This document shows, one piece after another, positions 1 through 11,928 of a stretch of 64,000 nucleotides of DNA. The DNA comes from Diphasiastrum complanatum (taxonomy: Eukaryota; Streptophyta; Lycopodiopsida; Lycopodiales; Lycopodiaceae): NCBI GenBank assembly GCA_029204225.1, contig CM055092.1, positions 19,275,222 to 19,339,221 of the forward strand. The letters are read 5' to 3'. Positions within the stretch are counted from its first letter, which is position 1, and each line of letters begins with the position of its first letter. A program made the position numbers and the translations under genes. Under the pieces are notes generated by a model, which did not search any database, was not told the DNA's origin, and worked only from the letters and a program-made list of their open reading frames with translations.

Positions 1-634
1 CATTTTATTGGTAGGAAAAGCCAATTCACATGGATAGGAGTGATCTCACATGTGCCAAGGATTTCTCACATGTGTGAAAACATCAGTAGTAGGTGAGATC
101 CAACTTATAGTAGATATTTGTGCAAGTCCCTATAAATTAGAAAAATTGCCTAAAATCAACGGAGGTGGCTATAAGTTAGGAAACTTGGTCCATGTGCCAT
201 ATTGATGATTACTGGTGGATCCTTTGATGAGTAGACACTCTCACACATGCCAAATCAGCTGAGTAAGCATCAGCTCTTGTGTATATATGGTGGCTCATCT
301 GGCCATAATTGACGAGAAAGCTAAATCTTGGTTTTGGTGCATTTCTTGAGTAATCTCTCCATTTGTCTTGTGATTTTATGCTTCTAATGGTTTCTAAGCC
401 TAGTGTACTTCATTATTTGCTGGTAGTCCGTACTCTAACAGGTCTTCACACGTGTGAAACTAGCAAGTACAAGTTTTGATCATATTTGATTGTTCTTGTT
501 AGATTTATTGATGTAGATTTGATCTAGTGCTATCTATTCTTGTGTAGATTGGTAGATCAATCTAATCTAACACCCAATCACACTTGTGGATCTGATTTGG
601 ATCCATTCTTGGTCCTTTTTGCTGTACTTTTACA
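1..634 (+). repeat. copia-family LTR (3' copy), cut by window edge
   Basis: This stretch matches 15424..16057 over its whole length with no gaps and roughly a dozen substitutions counted by eye (about 2%). Both copies end in ...CTTTTACA. The right copy is followed by a tRNA-Met-type primer site, which makes the repeat an LTR. This left copy is followed instead by ATTCT and gypsy leader sequence, so it reads as the 3' LTR of a copia insertion whose body lies left of the window. About 190 bp of its left end are outside the window, judged from the full copy at 15235..16057. Confidence 0.8.
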
Positions 635-639
635 ATTCT
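635..639. repeat. 5-bp target site duplication ATTCT (3' side of copia)
   Basis: ATTCT directly follows the LTR end. The same five bases directly precede the 5' LTR start at 15235 (positions 15230..15234). Five bases is the usual duplication length for copia elements. Reading leader 15221..15234 into 640 onwards gives a continuous gypsy leader sequence, which supports the junction. Confidence 0.6.
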
Positions 640-1206
640 TCGCCAAAACCTTCGCCAAGATTCTAAAACATTTTATTTACAATAAAATACTAATTTTGAG
701 TTTGACGAACATTCTTCCTATCTAGATCATAGAAAATCTTGATTTTTACCCTTGCCAAACTACATAAATTGTGTATTTGTGTGCCAGAAACCTTCACCGG
801 GTTTACTCTAGCTTTATCTATGTCAGATTTTGAATCTGAGAGTTCGACAAAGGTTACTTCTATAGAAATTCTCAAAAAAGCTTGATAAGAGAGTTTTTTG
901 TTGAAAAATAACATTGTTGAACCTTTGCCAAGCCGATCTTCGCCTAGGGAACCTTCGCCAATTCTATTTTTAGATTCTAATTTTCCAGATCAAGTCTCTG
1001 TCAAAATTTGGGTCAAATCCGATACAATTTGATTTTGATTCTGAATTTTTTTTTTTTTGAGAAGTATCGATTGATTGAATTTCGAAATATTTTTCACGAT
1101 ATAGAAATCTGATTGTTGAAAAGTGGAATAGATCTAGCAGATCTAATCTGAGATAGTTTTGATTGAAAATCTAGATCCAATCTCATTGTCTGCTTGATTT
1201 GAATCT

Positions 1207-2597
1207 ATGAAGATGGCAGCCCTTGGAGGTGCTCCTCAGGAAGTCAATCCAATCATTGTTAGAAGAGCACCTCGTTTGGATCTACCCAAATACAATGAAT
1301 TAACAGATCCAGTTAGATTTCTTTAGATCTATGCTGAATCTTGTGAAGTCTATGGCAAAAAAATTTCCCAGGATAAACTTAAGCTTTTTCCTATGGCCTT
1401 AACAGGCGTAGCACAAGATTGGTACTATAATCAAGATGAAACTGAACGTACAGATTGGGAGATTGTTAAACGAGCCCTTAACACACGGTTCAAACCTCGG
1501 AAATTTATGGAAGACCCTTTCCTACTTTTAAGTAGAATTAAAATGGGAAAGCGAGAAATGGTTCGAGATTACATTGAATGAGTGAAATGCCTCAGACCTA
1601 AGTGCAAACCTGAGCTGATTAACGAAAATGCCATGATTATGTGGTTTTTGTCAAGTTGACCTAAAAAGATCAGACGTGAGCTGAAACACCATAATGAGTA
1701 CGCAATGTTGCAGAATGCTATGGATGATGCAATTCGGAAGGAGGATGAAGATTCAAACGATGAGCGAAATATCAGTATGTTGTCTTATACAGCAGGGCAG
1801 ACCACTACGACATCCACCACTATTGCATCAACGAATGTCAATGCTACTGCAGAAATGATGCTCAATGAGTTCGAGAAACTCGGGAAGAACCAGCAGAAAC
1901 AGATGGAAAAGTTGTCATCGCAATTTGATGAGAAGATCAAAGCATTGGAAGATTTTCATGGACAAGCAAACAAGGAACCTGAGAAGTTTGCAAAGACTTT
2001 TCCTACTAGGCAAAATGTCTGGTGTTCAGTTTGTACAGGAAATCACACAGTGAATGAGTGTCCTCAATTGAAAAAAGGAATGGAAATCAGTGTATGCCAT
2101 TTGTATAATTCGCTTGATCATGAGACTGCTTTTTGCAACTTCAATCCTCGAATAATTCAGCAACGGTATGCCCAAATGGGATACCGAAAACCACAGTATG
2201 GAGGAAATCCAGCAGCCAGACCTCGACAATTTGCTCTTGGATACCCGGAACGTTTAGTCTTGCCTTGCTCCTCCTGCCAATTTGATGAAACCAGAACCGT
2301 ACAGAAGTGTCGAGCAATGGAACTATGGTAATGATCAAGAAGGTGGATCTTCATAACAATATGTCATTTATGCTGCCGTGCAACAACAAGCATCTAGAAA
2401 CTGGACCAGAGAGCCACTTGGATGCTTTGCATGTGGAGAAAATCATAGAGTTGCATAATGTCCAAATACCGGAAAATTTGTACCATTATGTCGTGACTAA
2501 TGTTATGGGCATTGCTATAAAGACTATCCAGCAAGACCGAAGCTACAACTCCTGTAAATTTGATAACAATCAAGCAAAGACCAGTAGCTCAGAATAA
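1207..2597 (+). pseudogene. gypsy gag, broken
   Basis: The frame opened by the ATG at 1207 reads a retrotransposon gag: an N-terminal region ending LDLPKYNELTDP, then a capsid-like stretch with GVAQDWYYNQ. In-frame stops at 1324, 1579 and 1657 interrupt it, and the last open part ends at 2331. A zinc knuckle CSVCTGNHTVNEC (CX2CX4HX4C) lies near 2025-2070. A second knuckle, CFACGENH..., lies in another frame near 2422-2461 and has a stop codon just before its last cysteine. Gag packages element RNA. This copy cannot make the full protein. Confidence 0.75.
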
Positions 2598-3129
2598 ACC
2601 AGATGTACCCTTGATGGTGGTCACCAGAGCACAGAAGCAGAAAGAACCAGTAGCCAGTACCTGCTGATTCTATACCATTAACTGATATACCAACAGCATG
2701 TGGAGTCTATCCAAGTCTTCATGCAGAAAAAGGAAGATATCAGGATATGAGATAGTGGATTAAATATCTGCAAGAAGAGGAGGAGCTTGAAGTTGCTAAG
2801 GCAACAGCCGAAGTTCGTTCTTCACCATTGCAGCCACCAAGAAACTCACGTACAGATATGAATGATCAGTTGCATCATCATGAAGAACCATTCAAGATGA
2901 CTGAACTGGAAGCGCCACAAACAGAACTGCTCATGAATATTTTGTCTAGTAAGATCAGTATTTCATTGGGAGAGTTCCTGAAGTTGGTGCCAAAAGCAAA
3001 ACAAGTCTTAGTGCAAAACTTAGCTCAAGTTGAACCAGAAGTCCATCAGGAGCCACTTTTTGTGCTGGATTTGAAGAATCTAATGAAGTACTCCATGTCG
3101 GAGTAGTTTAAGAAAGCGAACAAAAAAAT

Positions 3130-3475
3130 ATCACCCTACCAATACAGCATAGACAATTTCCTAAGGAAGCAGCTATGATAGATGGCGATTCAGGAGTTAA
3201 CCTGATTTCTACAAGGCTATGTGCAAAATGGGACCTTACAAAGATCAAGCCTGCGACTTTTGCCATTAAGCTAGCTGATCAAACGATAGTTTGTCCGTGA
3301 GAAATGGTTGAAGATATATCTGTCAAAATTGTGGGAGTACAGTTCGTCATTACTTTCGTAGTAATGGACTTACCAGAAGCACCAAATGTCTACCGAGTCC
3401 TATTGGGACGTCCATGGTTGCGAGTTGCGCAAGTAATTCATAACTGGGGTACCGGAAAAATCATTTTTTGAAAAT
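3130..3475 (+). pseudogene. gypsy aspartic protease remnant
   Basis: One frame contains IDGDSGVNLIS, an aspartic protease active-site motif (D-S-G, near 3187), and then VLLGRPWLR near 3397-3420, the conserved C-terminal motif of gypsy proteases. An in-frame TGA at 3298 breaks it. The enzyme would cleave the Gag-Pol polyprotein. The motif pair and position after gag make the assignment fairly secure, though the ends are approximate. Confidence 0.65.
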
Positions 3476-3694
3476 CGTGAATGTGCAGTCAAAGTTGATC
3501 CTGCAACTTGGACTATCAGACCCAGTGGTTCAAAAAGAGGATGATGATTCCTCAACAACGGATCATACTTGTGTTCGACCAGAGAAAAATTTGGGAGTTC
3601 ACTATGATTCTCAAACAAATACAATCAATTGGAATGAATCACCTTTAACATATCCAACACATAGATTGGCCACATTAAACATGCCCATTTTCTA

Positions 3695-4302
3695 AAAGAA
3701 GCTTGGGATATATTGAGTACACTCTATAAAGTGAGAGATGCTACTTTGAAGCTACATCTGAGGAGAAAGTTCTTCTCACTCATGATGTTAGAAGGTGATT
3801 CTGTTAAAAATCACGTAAATCAGTTTAAGACTCTGATAGAGTAGATGGCAACAATAGGTTCAGTGGTTGAATATTTAGATGCTATCATGACCTTACTATC
3901 TAGCTTGTCATCCTCTTATGAAAATTGGGTGACGATGGTTTTGACCCACTCATATATTACTTTCTCCATATCATAGTCATGTTGTTGTAGGAGGAAACTC
4001 GAAGGAATGGAACATCCTCGTCCTTCATCAATGACTCACAAGCTTTGTTCTCCAAGAAGAATTCCAAGAAGCAACAAAAGAAGAAGGCTATCAAACAATT
4101 AGAAACAACCATAGAAGCAAGATCCGAACCAAAATCAACAGCCTTTTCGAAACAAGAAAATAATGCTCTACAAATACTACAAGAGAACGAATTACGATAT
4201 CCAAGACTACTGAATGTGAAAGATTTCAGATCAATGAAGATCCAAATCTACAAAATGATCTTGGGTTCAAAAGACAACAACTCACCAATCTTGCCAATGT
4301 AG
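3695..4302 (+). pseudogene. copia gag fragment (UBN2-type)
   Basis: The reading EAWDILSTLYK ... LKLHLRRKFFSL ... LSSLSSSYENWV is typical of the copia gag-polypeptide (UBN2) domain. A stop codon near 3842 and a frame change near 3975 break it. A Lys/Arg-rich tail follows to about 4300. No LTR, primer site or polymerase is attached on this strand, so this is a scrap abutting the gypsy protease remnant on the left. Confidence 0.6.
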
Positions 4303-4334
4303 AAAAACCAACATCTACACTATGAATAAGATGC

Positions 4335-4850
4335 AAACTCTAATAGATCTTGATAAACCATGAATCAAAACATAAAATAAAGTTTTTTTCAGTACAAAAA
4401 CAATAATCTACTATATTTTACACGTGTGAATATGAAAATAGCATTTAATAAATATTCTACACACAAAATTGCAGGATATCACAAGTATAGTGCACCAATG
4501 GATAGTAGAACCCAAGAGAACCATGTATAAGCATGAATGAGATAAGAGAGAGAGAATGTCTTCTCTTTCCATGTGTTGCATCCTTTTATAGCAGGTCCAA
4601 ACCTAAGTTCAAACTTTGGTTTCCCTTCATCATGAAAAACCCTACTATTATTGTGACTAGATTCAATGTCTCTACTACTCAAATTGAATCTCTCCAAAAC
4701 TCATGCTCTACACTTTCCAAAAGTGTTTATTCAAATGCTTTTAGACTAATATAACTTTGAAAAGTCAAACTCTAAGTCTAATATGAAATTGGCCTCAATT
4801 TCCATATAAACAATTGTAGCAAATTTGACTAAACTAGTTGAAATCTCTCA
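4335..4850 (-). repeat. candidate 3' LTR of a minus-strand copia remnant
   Basis: On the minus strand the polymerase ORF ends in ...VEEGV-stop, followed by the polypurine-like GAAGAGGGAGTG and then TGAGAGATTTC, which looks like an LTR start at 4850. About 265 bp further on is a TATA box, TATAAAAGG (plus-strand 4582..4590), as expected inside an LTR. The far end is not fixed: no second copy is visible in the window, so 4335 is a guess. Confidence 0.45.
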
Positions 4851-6150
4851 CACTCCCTCTTCAACTAAATTTAGCATAGACTTTGATAACACTCCAAGTG
4901 ATGTCCTACGCTTCATAAACGAGTCCTTTGCCAATGCTTTGTTGAAGATATCAACTACACATTCCCTCCACCTCCTTTGCCATGACTTGCTCCCGCACAA
5001 AGTGATATGTCACCTCAATGTGCTTGTTCCTAGCATGAAAGATAGGATTGGTTGCCAACTTTTGAGCCGATAGATTGTCACAAAAGATGATCCAGCAAGT
5101 GAAGATCCTTGATCATTCTCTTGATCCATACCGTCTCCTTTGTGCAATGTGTAAGAGCTTTATACTCGGCCTCACTAGATGACAATGAGATACTAGCTTG
5201 TTTCTTTGACATCCATGATAATAGCTCCATCACCTATGAAAAAGCAATATGCACTTATGGATTTCCTATCTACTTTATCTCTAGCATAGTCCGAATCTGA
5301 AAATCCAAATAAGTTAGATGATGATCCCTCATACAATATGCCAAAATCTCGAGTTCCAATGATGTACCTCAAAACTCATTTTCCTAGCTTCCAATGCTCC
5401 TCACTAGGATCTTGCATGAATTGACTCAATCTTCCAACACAATAGCTTAGATTTGGTCTTGTAATGGTTAGATAGATGAGTGAACCAACTTCTATAGAGA
5501 GTAATGTCCTTGAAGTATCTTTTATTACCTCTTATAGTTAGCTTTACATGAGACTCCATAGGTGTATCACAAGATTTTGCATCTACGATATGAAATCTTT
5601 CTAGAATAGAATTAGCATACTTCTCTTGACAAATGAAAGTAGATTGAGATCTAATAACTTCCATTCCCAAAATGTAATGCAAGTGACCAAGATCATGCAC
5701 CTCAAATTCCTTCTTAAGAGCACTCTTGATATCCTCCACATCTTGATTGTCTCCACCACTCAAGATGATATCATCCACATAGATTAGCAAGATGGTAACA
5801 AAATTTTCAACAAGCCTATAATAAAGTGAATGATCATACTCACTCATAACAAACCCTTAAGAGAGTAAAAAAGCGTTAAGCTTAGCATACCAACTCCAGA
5901 TCAAAGGCTTAAGATCAGATAATGGAGGGGAATACACTTCAACTAAGTTCAAAGATTTTGATGCTTGCTTAAGATATATAAGCTCTTTTGTAGAAGACGC
6001 ACATGATTTGGCTTTGAAGTAGAAATGTAGCTCTCAGGCTGGTCCATGTACACTTTCTCCTCAAGATCACCATTCAAAAATGCATTTGTAATATCCAATT
6101 GCCATAGATCTCATCCATAATGAAGCGAACTGATTGTTTCTGCCTCAGCT
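4851..6150 (-). pseudogene. copia reverse transcriptase/RNase H remnant
   Basis: On the minus strand, from 6150 downward, are the pieces QPESYISTSKPNHV, then LLIYVDDIILSGG with an intact YVDD catalytic motif (near 5762-5790), KEFEVHDLGHLHYILGMEV and the RNase H/C-terminal part (HIEV, FMKRRTSLGV) ending at about 4851. Frameshifts and stops break it; the longest open piece is 5404..5847. Upstream protease and integrase are missing. The element is a 5'-truncated copia copy joined to the candidate LTR at 4335..4850. Confidence 0.75.
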
Positions 6151-6154
6151 AGCA

Positions 6155-6949
6155 ATTTTTAGGATGTAGAAGCATGCATTTATGTAATTGTCGCATTTTT
6201 CAGAAAAGCGAAAAATAAGAAAAATGTGAAGTATGCAAAACTTAGTGTATTTTACGCATCTAAGCACATTTCTTCAATTGTCGCATTTTTTGGGAAAGCG
6301 AAAAATGCGAAATACACAAAGCTACGTGCAATTTTATGCACTTAGGCACGTTTTAACTACTGAAAAAAATGCGAAAATGCTGAAGAGAGAGAATGCAAAA
6401 ATCCCAAAAAAAACTTTGTGCGCTAATTTTTGCACATCACGAATCTACATCTAACTTTTGATTTTCAAACTGCTGCATTTTCTAACTAAGTTTCACACAG
6501 TCTACATATTTAAACTATTTTTTGCACAATTCGCTCTTTTCACATTTTTTGAGAAACCAACACATAGTCGAAATATGACTTGGAACATATTTCAAAGGAC
6601 CTTCGGGTTTTTCGCAAATTTTGGAATATGCGACACTTTGTCTAAAATGACTTAGAGCAAATTTTTGTTGACCTTCACATTCTTCAAAATTTTTTCAAAG
6701 GGCAAAAAACCGAACTGCACCACAAAGTCAACAAATGCGGTTCACATAATGTCCCAATCAATGATTGCGGTTCACATACAATCTCTCCTCCCGAAAGGGA
6801 ATGAACCTCCAAGCACCGTACCAGCGCCCAGTGCGGTCTGTTTGTTGTAGCTTGCCAAGCCCTCACGCTTCGAACAACGTTCACGACCGTAGAGGCACCG
6901 CAAGGAAACGATTGCGGTTATCAGGTGGCTACAAAGGCAAAGCATCTTC
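6155..6949. other. gene-free stretch with palindromic GCGAAAAATGCG words
   Basis: No coding sequence is supported here. The first 500 bases repeat words such as cgcatttttc and gcgaaaaatgcg, which are near-complementary and can fold. The same words recur at 7600-8060, 12230-12740 and 16800-17000, within or near copia-type LTR sequence. The rest (6700-6949) is unremarkable moderately GC-rich sequence. Confidence 0.4.
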
Positions 6950-7260
6950 ACGATGAAAGGCCGAATAGAGTCGACTTGGCAGGAGTAGCTACTGCTACTG
7001 ACTGCAGTCTAATTCTCTTCCAAGCCCAAATCGCTTCTGACGATCTGTTATTAAAAAAAAATTCAACTTGTAAACAATAGATAATGTTGAATAAAACAAC
7101 TAGCAGGCAGATCATACACATCATTGAACTAAACATTAAAAAAATTGCTTCTATTATCAGAACTGAATTTTACAATACAATTCTTGAGCGCTGTCTGTTT
7201 TCCAGATCAGCGCGTTGGCACGAGAGAGATGTTCTCTTCTCACGAATAGTATGACTAGCT
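6950..7260 (+). repeat. left arm of an imperfect outer inverted repeat
   Basis: The sequence from about 6950 (containing gaatagagtcga) to about 7260 aligns by eye with the reverse complement of about 12830..13152. The clearest shared block is around 7180-7245 (ctgtctgttttccagat, ttggcac, gagagag, ctagctac), with weaker matches outward (gatagagtcga, tagataatgtt). The arms diverge strongly, so the limits are approximate. Confidence 0.45.
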
Positions 7261-8127
7261 ACTACTAATCTGTAAACTCACTCTGGAGCTATCTCCGATT
7301 GTCTGTCTGTGTCCATGACTGACTGTCTTGTATCCTTCGTTGATCCATTTATGTGATCAATCCAGCGAACTGATTAAGTTAAAAGATCTAATGAAAACAA
7401 ATGCATTAGCTTTAAACAAAACTGATTCCAGTTTTTTGTCGTTGTCCCCTCTCTGTGAATCATCCACCTTCTGCCCGTTGTGTTGTGCCTTCAGGCTGTA
7501 GGCCTTCGCTTTTTCTAGAGGACATTTTTGTGACTTTAAGGGCAGTGTCGCTTTTTCAAGGGTAAGTGTCCCTTTCCTAAGGGCAAGTTTTTCGCAAAAA
7601 ATCCAACAATAATTCTAAAAGGTTTTAAGACATTTTGGCGACAATGTCGCTTTTTCTTGAAAGGCGAAAAACGTGACAGTATGGCAGAAACCATTTCTAA
7701 GGGCAGTGTCCCACCTTTAAGGGCAGGTCCTCCTTTTAAGGACAGGTTTAGCTTTTTCCATAAGGCAAAAAAGCCAACTTTAGGGCAAAAACCAGTTCTA
7801 AGACAAACGTTGCTTTTCTAAGGGTGAGTGTCCCTTTTTCTAAGGGTCTAAACCTTTCTAAGGCATTTTAGGGACAGTGTTGTCTTTTTTGCAAAAATGG
7901 AAAAAATGCGACAGTGTCGAAAAAAGTTCTCAGAATTATTTTCTAAGTGTTTTAGACCAAGTGTTGAATTTTCCTCATGACACAAATATGCGAACTATGT
8001 GACAAAACAGTTCAAAAATGCAAATTGTGCAAAACGTAGTTCAAAATGCACAGTCGCTAAAAACAACAAAGAAAAAACCAAAGAAAAATGCTAAGGGTTT
8101 TAAAGATAGAAACTAATAGTTTCTTCA
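7190..8127 (-). repeat. LTR-like direct repeat, left (3') copy
   Basis: This matches 11929..12826 in the same orientation. Shared landmarks are ctgattgtctgtctgtgtcc-like text, the atgaaaa-aaatgcattagc block, the runs of 'ctaagggcaag' and 'gcgaaaaatgcgac', and the edge gaaacta-tagtttcttca. On the minus strand it starts TGAAGAAACT directly after a purine-rich tract, as a 3' LTR does. Divergence is moderate, with indels. Confidence 0.65.
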
Positions 8128-11100
8128 GCTCCCTCTCAAAGCTGGTATTTTTCTGATTCCTAAGCTTGCACGCTGCTTCTCAAAAATTGCCTTGTCAAGA
8201 GGCTTTGTGAATATATCAGCCACCATTTGCTTCGTTCGAACAAACTCGGTCCTCAGTGTGTCTTTCTTAACCAGATCTCTTATCAGATGATATCTGATAG
8301 CAAATGTGTTTCGTCCTAGAATGAAACACTGGATCCTTTGTCAGATGAATGGCGAATGTATTATCCATGATTAGTAGCAGCGGCTCGTTGGAGTTCTCTC
8401 CCAGTCCATCAAGGAACTGCTTGAGCCATGTAAGCTCGTTCGCATCTTGGCTACTGCAACATACTCTGCTTCGCAAGATGATTGCGCAGTTACGGTCTCT
8501 GCTTCCTGCTGATCCATATCACAGCTGCACCAGCTGCTATTGTGCATCCTCTTGAGACCCTCTTGCAGTCATCTTTCAGGGATGCCTAGCTTGCATCGTT
8601 GTAGGATTTAATCTGGAATCCTTCATACTGAGAGAAACACAGCCCATAATCATTTGTTTGTTGAAGGTATTGCAAAATTCTCTTGGCTATCTTCTAGTGC
8701 GTAGGTCCTGGATTGATATTAAACTGGCTCATTCTGAAAACTGCATAAGAAATGTTAGGGCGTGTATTATCTGCCAAGTACATGAGTGATCTGATTAACC
8801 TCCTATAGGGCACGTTCTACATGACTTCCTGCTCTTTTGCATTCTGCGGGCAGTCTTGCTTGGTCAGAATTGTTCCAGCTACCATCGACGTATTAGCTCC
8901 CTTGCAGTCTGTCATTTGAAAATCATCAATGATTTTTTGGATGTATCTTGACTAGTGAAGATACAACTTCCCTTCGTCAAGGTCTGTGTCAATCTGCAAT
9001 CCTAGGTAGCATCTTGCTTCCCCTAGGTCTGATATTTCAAAATGCTATGAAATATCATGTTTCACCTGGGCAATCAGCTCGTCGCTTCTAGACAAGATCA
9101 AAGTGTCTTCCACGTAGACTGCTATGATTATGATTTTCTCATCTGTGACCTTTGTATGGACATTGTAGTCGGCCATCAATGGTTGAAATCCTAAGGATCT
9201 GAGAGTGTGATCCTTCTTCTTATACCACTGTCTGACAGACTGTATATGCTTCTTTGCATTCGGCGGGCGTAGTTTGCAAAGCGTGAGCAGATGGATCCTG
9301 GTGGTCGGTCCTTTTAGACCTCTTCATTCAACTCGCCATGTGGGAAGGCGATATTTTCATCCATTATGTGGTTCTTAAAACTGTATGTTGCTGCATATGC
9401 AAATAACAAGCGTAAGGACGAATGCTTTACGACTAGAGAAAAGGTTTCAGTATAGTCAACACCATACTTCTGAGAGATACCTTTCGCCACCAATCTGGCC
9501 TTGTATTTTGATACGTTGCCATCAGGTCCATACTTGTATTTGAAAACTCATTTGCGTTTTACAGTCTTCTTGTCTGCTGGTAATGGTTTCAGATTCTAGA
9601 CATTGTTCTGCTCCATAGAATTCATCTTGCCTTCCATCACTTTAATTCACTTGTCCTTATCTGGACAGCTGATAGCTTTCTCATATGTTTGAGGTTCTTC
9701 TCCAAATCCACAGAACTCCTTCGATATAGAGGCTGAGCTATCAAGTACAAATATGACAGGTGCTCTTCTTTCTCTTGTGGATCTTCTTGGAGAGGTCGCA
9801 GTTAGAGATCGATGGGCTTGCCTCTGTTGACTGCTAAATTGTTGTGAGTAGCATGTGTCCTGGGTACAGGATGTGCGCCTTGCTGCTCGTCGTCTGAACA
9901 ATCACTCTGTCCATCTGGAATTTAAGCATCTTGATCCAGGTGCTCAAGGTCCACTCCCTCTGTGGATGTCGGCAGGTCATAGTAGCCTCTGGTCAGGATT
10001 TTGTAGCCAACTGGATCTCCGTCAGCCATTGTCTTTGACTCATCAAATCTGACGTCTCTGACAGTCTTGATCTGTCGGGGCAGTGATTTCGTCTAGATTT
10101 CTACGACTAGTACTTTCACTCTGTCTTCGTAAAAACTCCTCTCTAAGCTTCCGGTATCTTTCTAATCTCGATTCTCTATCTGACAAACATTAATCTGAAA
10201 TGTGGGCATTTGCGACGCATCAAAAAATGTGCACATGTGTCAGACTTGGTTTGTTGCCCCACCAAACCTCGTGTGGAATGGTATGTGCAACACTATATCT
10301 ACATGTCCTGTTCTATAGGTAGTTGGCTGTAGCTACTGCTTCAGCCCATAAAAAATTTAATGCCTTTGAATAGGCCATCATGGATCTCGCGGCTTCCATG
10401 AGAGTCCGATTTCTCCTCTCTATCACACCATTGTGCTGTGGTGTGTAGGCTGCAGTCTTCAAGTGAAGTATGCCTTTGCTAGTGCAAAACTCAGCAAAGC
10501 GTTTGGAGACATATTCTCCTCTGTCTATTCTCAGTTGCTTCACCTTCTTGTCAATCCATTTCTCAGCCCAATTCACGAACTTTGTGAATTTGTCCGGGGC
10601 CTCTGATTTGTTGTGGATACAGTACACGGCTGCAAACTTGTTGAAGTCGTCAATAAAAGTGATGTGTACTTTGAATCTCCCAGGGAGACCACATCAAATA
10701 GTCCATAGATATCAGAGTGTACCAGTTCCAGGAGTTCTTTCATTCTGAAAGAGTCCTTGGTGAATGATATACGTGACATCTTGCTTTTGTTACAGGCATC
10801 GCAGGACTTCAAGCATGCTGCATCTTTGATGTTGACACCAGTGAATGCTCCACTATAGCTAGCATTATATAGAACGCCATGTAATATCCATCGAGTCATT
10901 GATCTGGTGAGCTTGCTTAGAAGGTACTCGGATCCTGAGGTGATAGAAGTTCCTCTTTCGCTTTCATGTCGTAACAAGCTGAGTGGTTGTAGCTTCAACC
11001 ACTTCGCAGGTATCACCTTCAAAGGTGACTCTCAGTCCTGCATCTACCATCTTAGGTCGTCGAGCCTTCTATCTCTTCCTTTGGTGCACGATGCTCTGTT

Positions 11101-11339
11101 CTGTTGACTTTATGTCTGAAATCATCTTCCAAGATTATATATCTAGAAGATTCTGATTCTTGATAATTAGTGATCATGTGTCTCATTGCCATAAAGTGTG
11201 ACGTTGCACCTGAATCAATATTTATCTCTTGTGTATCTAAAGTTGATGTCGCACAGACATCAACACACAAGTAAGCTGCTGGGTTGTTGTCGCTGTTAGC
11301 TCTGTCTTCAGCCATCTTGGAGGACTCTGGTTCCTCCAT
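8128..11339 (-). pseudogene. copia pol (protease, integrase, RT, RNase H), broken
   Basis: Reading right to left on the minus strand: protease motif INIDSGATSHFM near 11200; integrase with a CLKSCDACNKSK zinc-finger part near 10800; HSDIYGLFDV; then integrase core RIDRGEYVSKRFAEF and YTPQHNGVIERRNRT (10313..10627); reverse transcriptase pieces [17 protein letters not shown] (about 9500) and the catalytic box as YVED (about 9105) instead of YVDD; RNase H and C-terminus to 8128. Stops are frequent. The enzymes would copy and insert element DNA; this copy is inactive. Confidence 0.75.
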
Positions 11340-11925
11340 GTAGGATGAGCTATTGTCGCTCTCCCGTCTGCTTTGAGCTTTCTTGTTTCTGGGATTCTAG
11401 TTGCAGTCAATGGCTGCGTGACCCTTCTTGTGACAGTGGATGCACTCTTTCTTTGGATTGAGCTAGCACTTATCAACAGTGTGGCCTTCTCGTGTGCATC
11501 TTGTGCAGGTCTTCTTCTCACTGTTCTGCTGTCTCGATTTATTTATGCTCTTCCATTTGTCTTGTTTGGCTCCCTATGACTGTTGCCTTCGATCTTGTCC
11601 TTGGTCTGACTCCCTCTTAGACTTGGAATTCTTCTTCTACTTCTCTTTGTTGTTGTAGAGAGCTTGGTTAGAGTTATCCTTGTCATCAAGGTGTTTACGG
11701 ACTTCACCTTGATCTCGATTACAGCCTTCTCAAGAGTCATCAAGTTGTGTTTGGGTCATTTGAAACGATCTTGGTAGAGCTCGCAACAGGTATATGAGCT
11801 GCTTCTCAACTAAGACTACATTCTCTATTACGGAATTGTGTAGCGAGAGGAACAGGTCCTTCATCCTTCTGATGAAGGAGGTGAGGTCTTTACCATCCCA
11901 TATACAATGCTAGAGCATTGTCTAT
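11340..11925 (-). pseudogene. copia gag C-terminal part with two zinc knuckles
   Basis: The minus strand reads WDGKDLTSFIRRMKDLF then LLRALPRSFQ, typical of copia gag, followed by two CX2CX4HX4C knuckles, CTRCTREGHTVDKC and CIHCHKKGHAAIDC, near 11400-11520. A stop interrupts it near 11750 and others lie between the knuckles. The N-terminal half of gag is missing because the LTR-like repeat at 11929 abuts it directly. Confidence 0.7.
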
Positions 11926-11928
11926 TTC

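Larger units (their letters stand above)
640..3690 (+). mobile_element. Ty3/gypsy internal region remnant (leader, gag, protease)
   Basis: The region begins with leader sequence rich in CCTTCGCC-like words, which also occur in the leader at 14880-15090. It continues through gag (1207 onward) and an aspartic protease (around 3130-3475). No reverse transcriptase follows: at about 3690 the sequence changes to a copia gag fragment. The element is therefore truncated after the protease. Its likely partner LTR is at 13827..14572, in the same orientation. Confidence 0.7.

Noticed and set aside
6180-8060. CRISPR-like array from repeated gcgaaaaatgcg words
   Set aside because: Spacing and repeat length are irregular, the words are self-complementary and on both strands, and the DNA is clearly plant nuclear.
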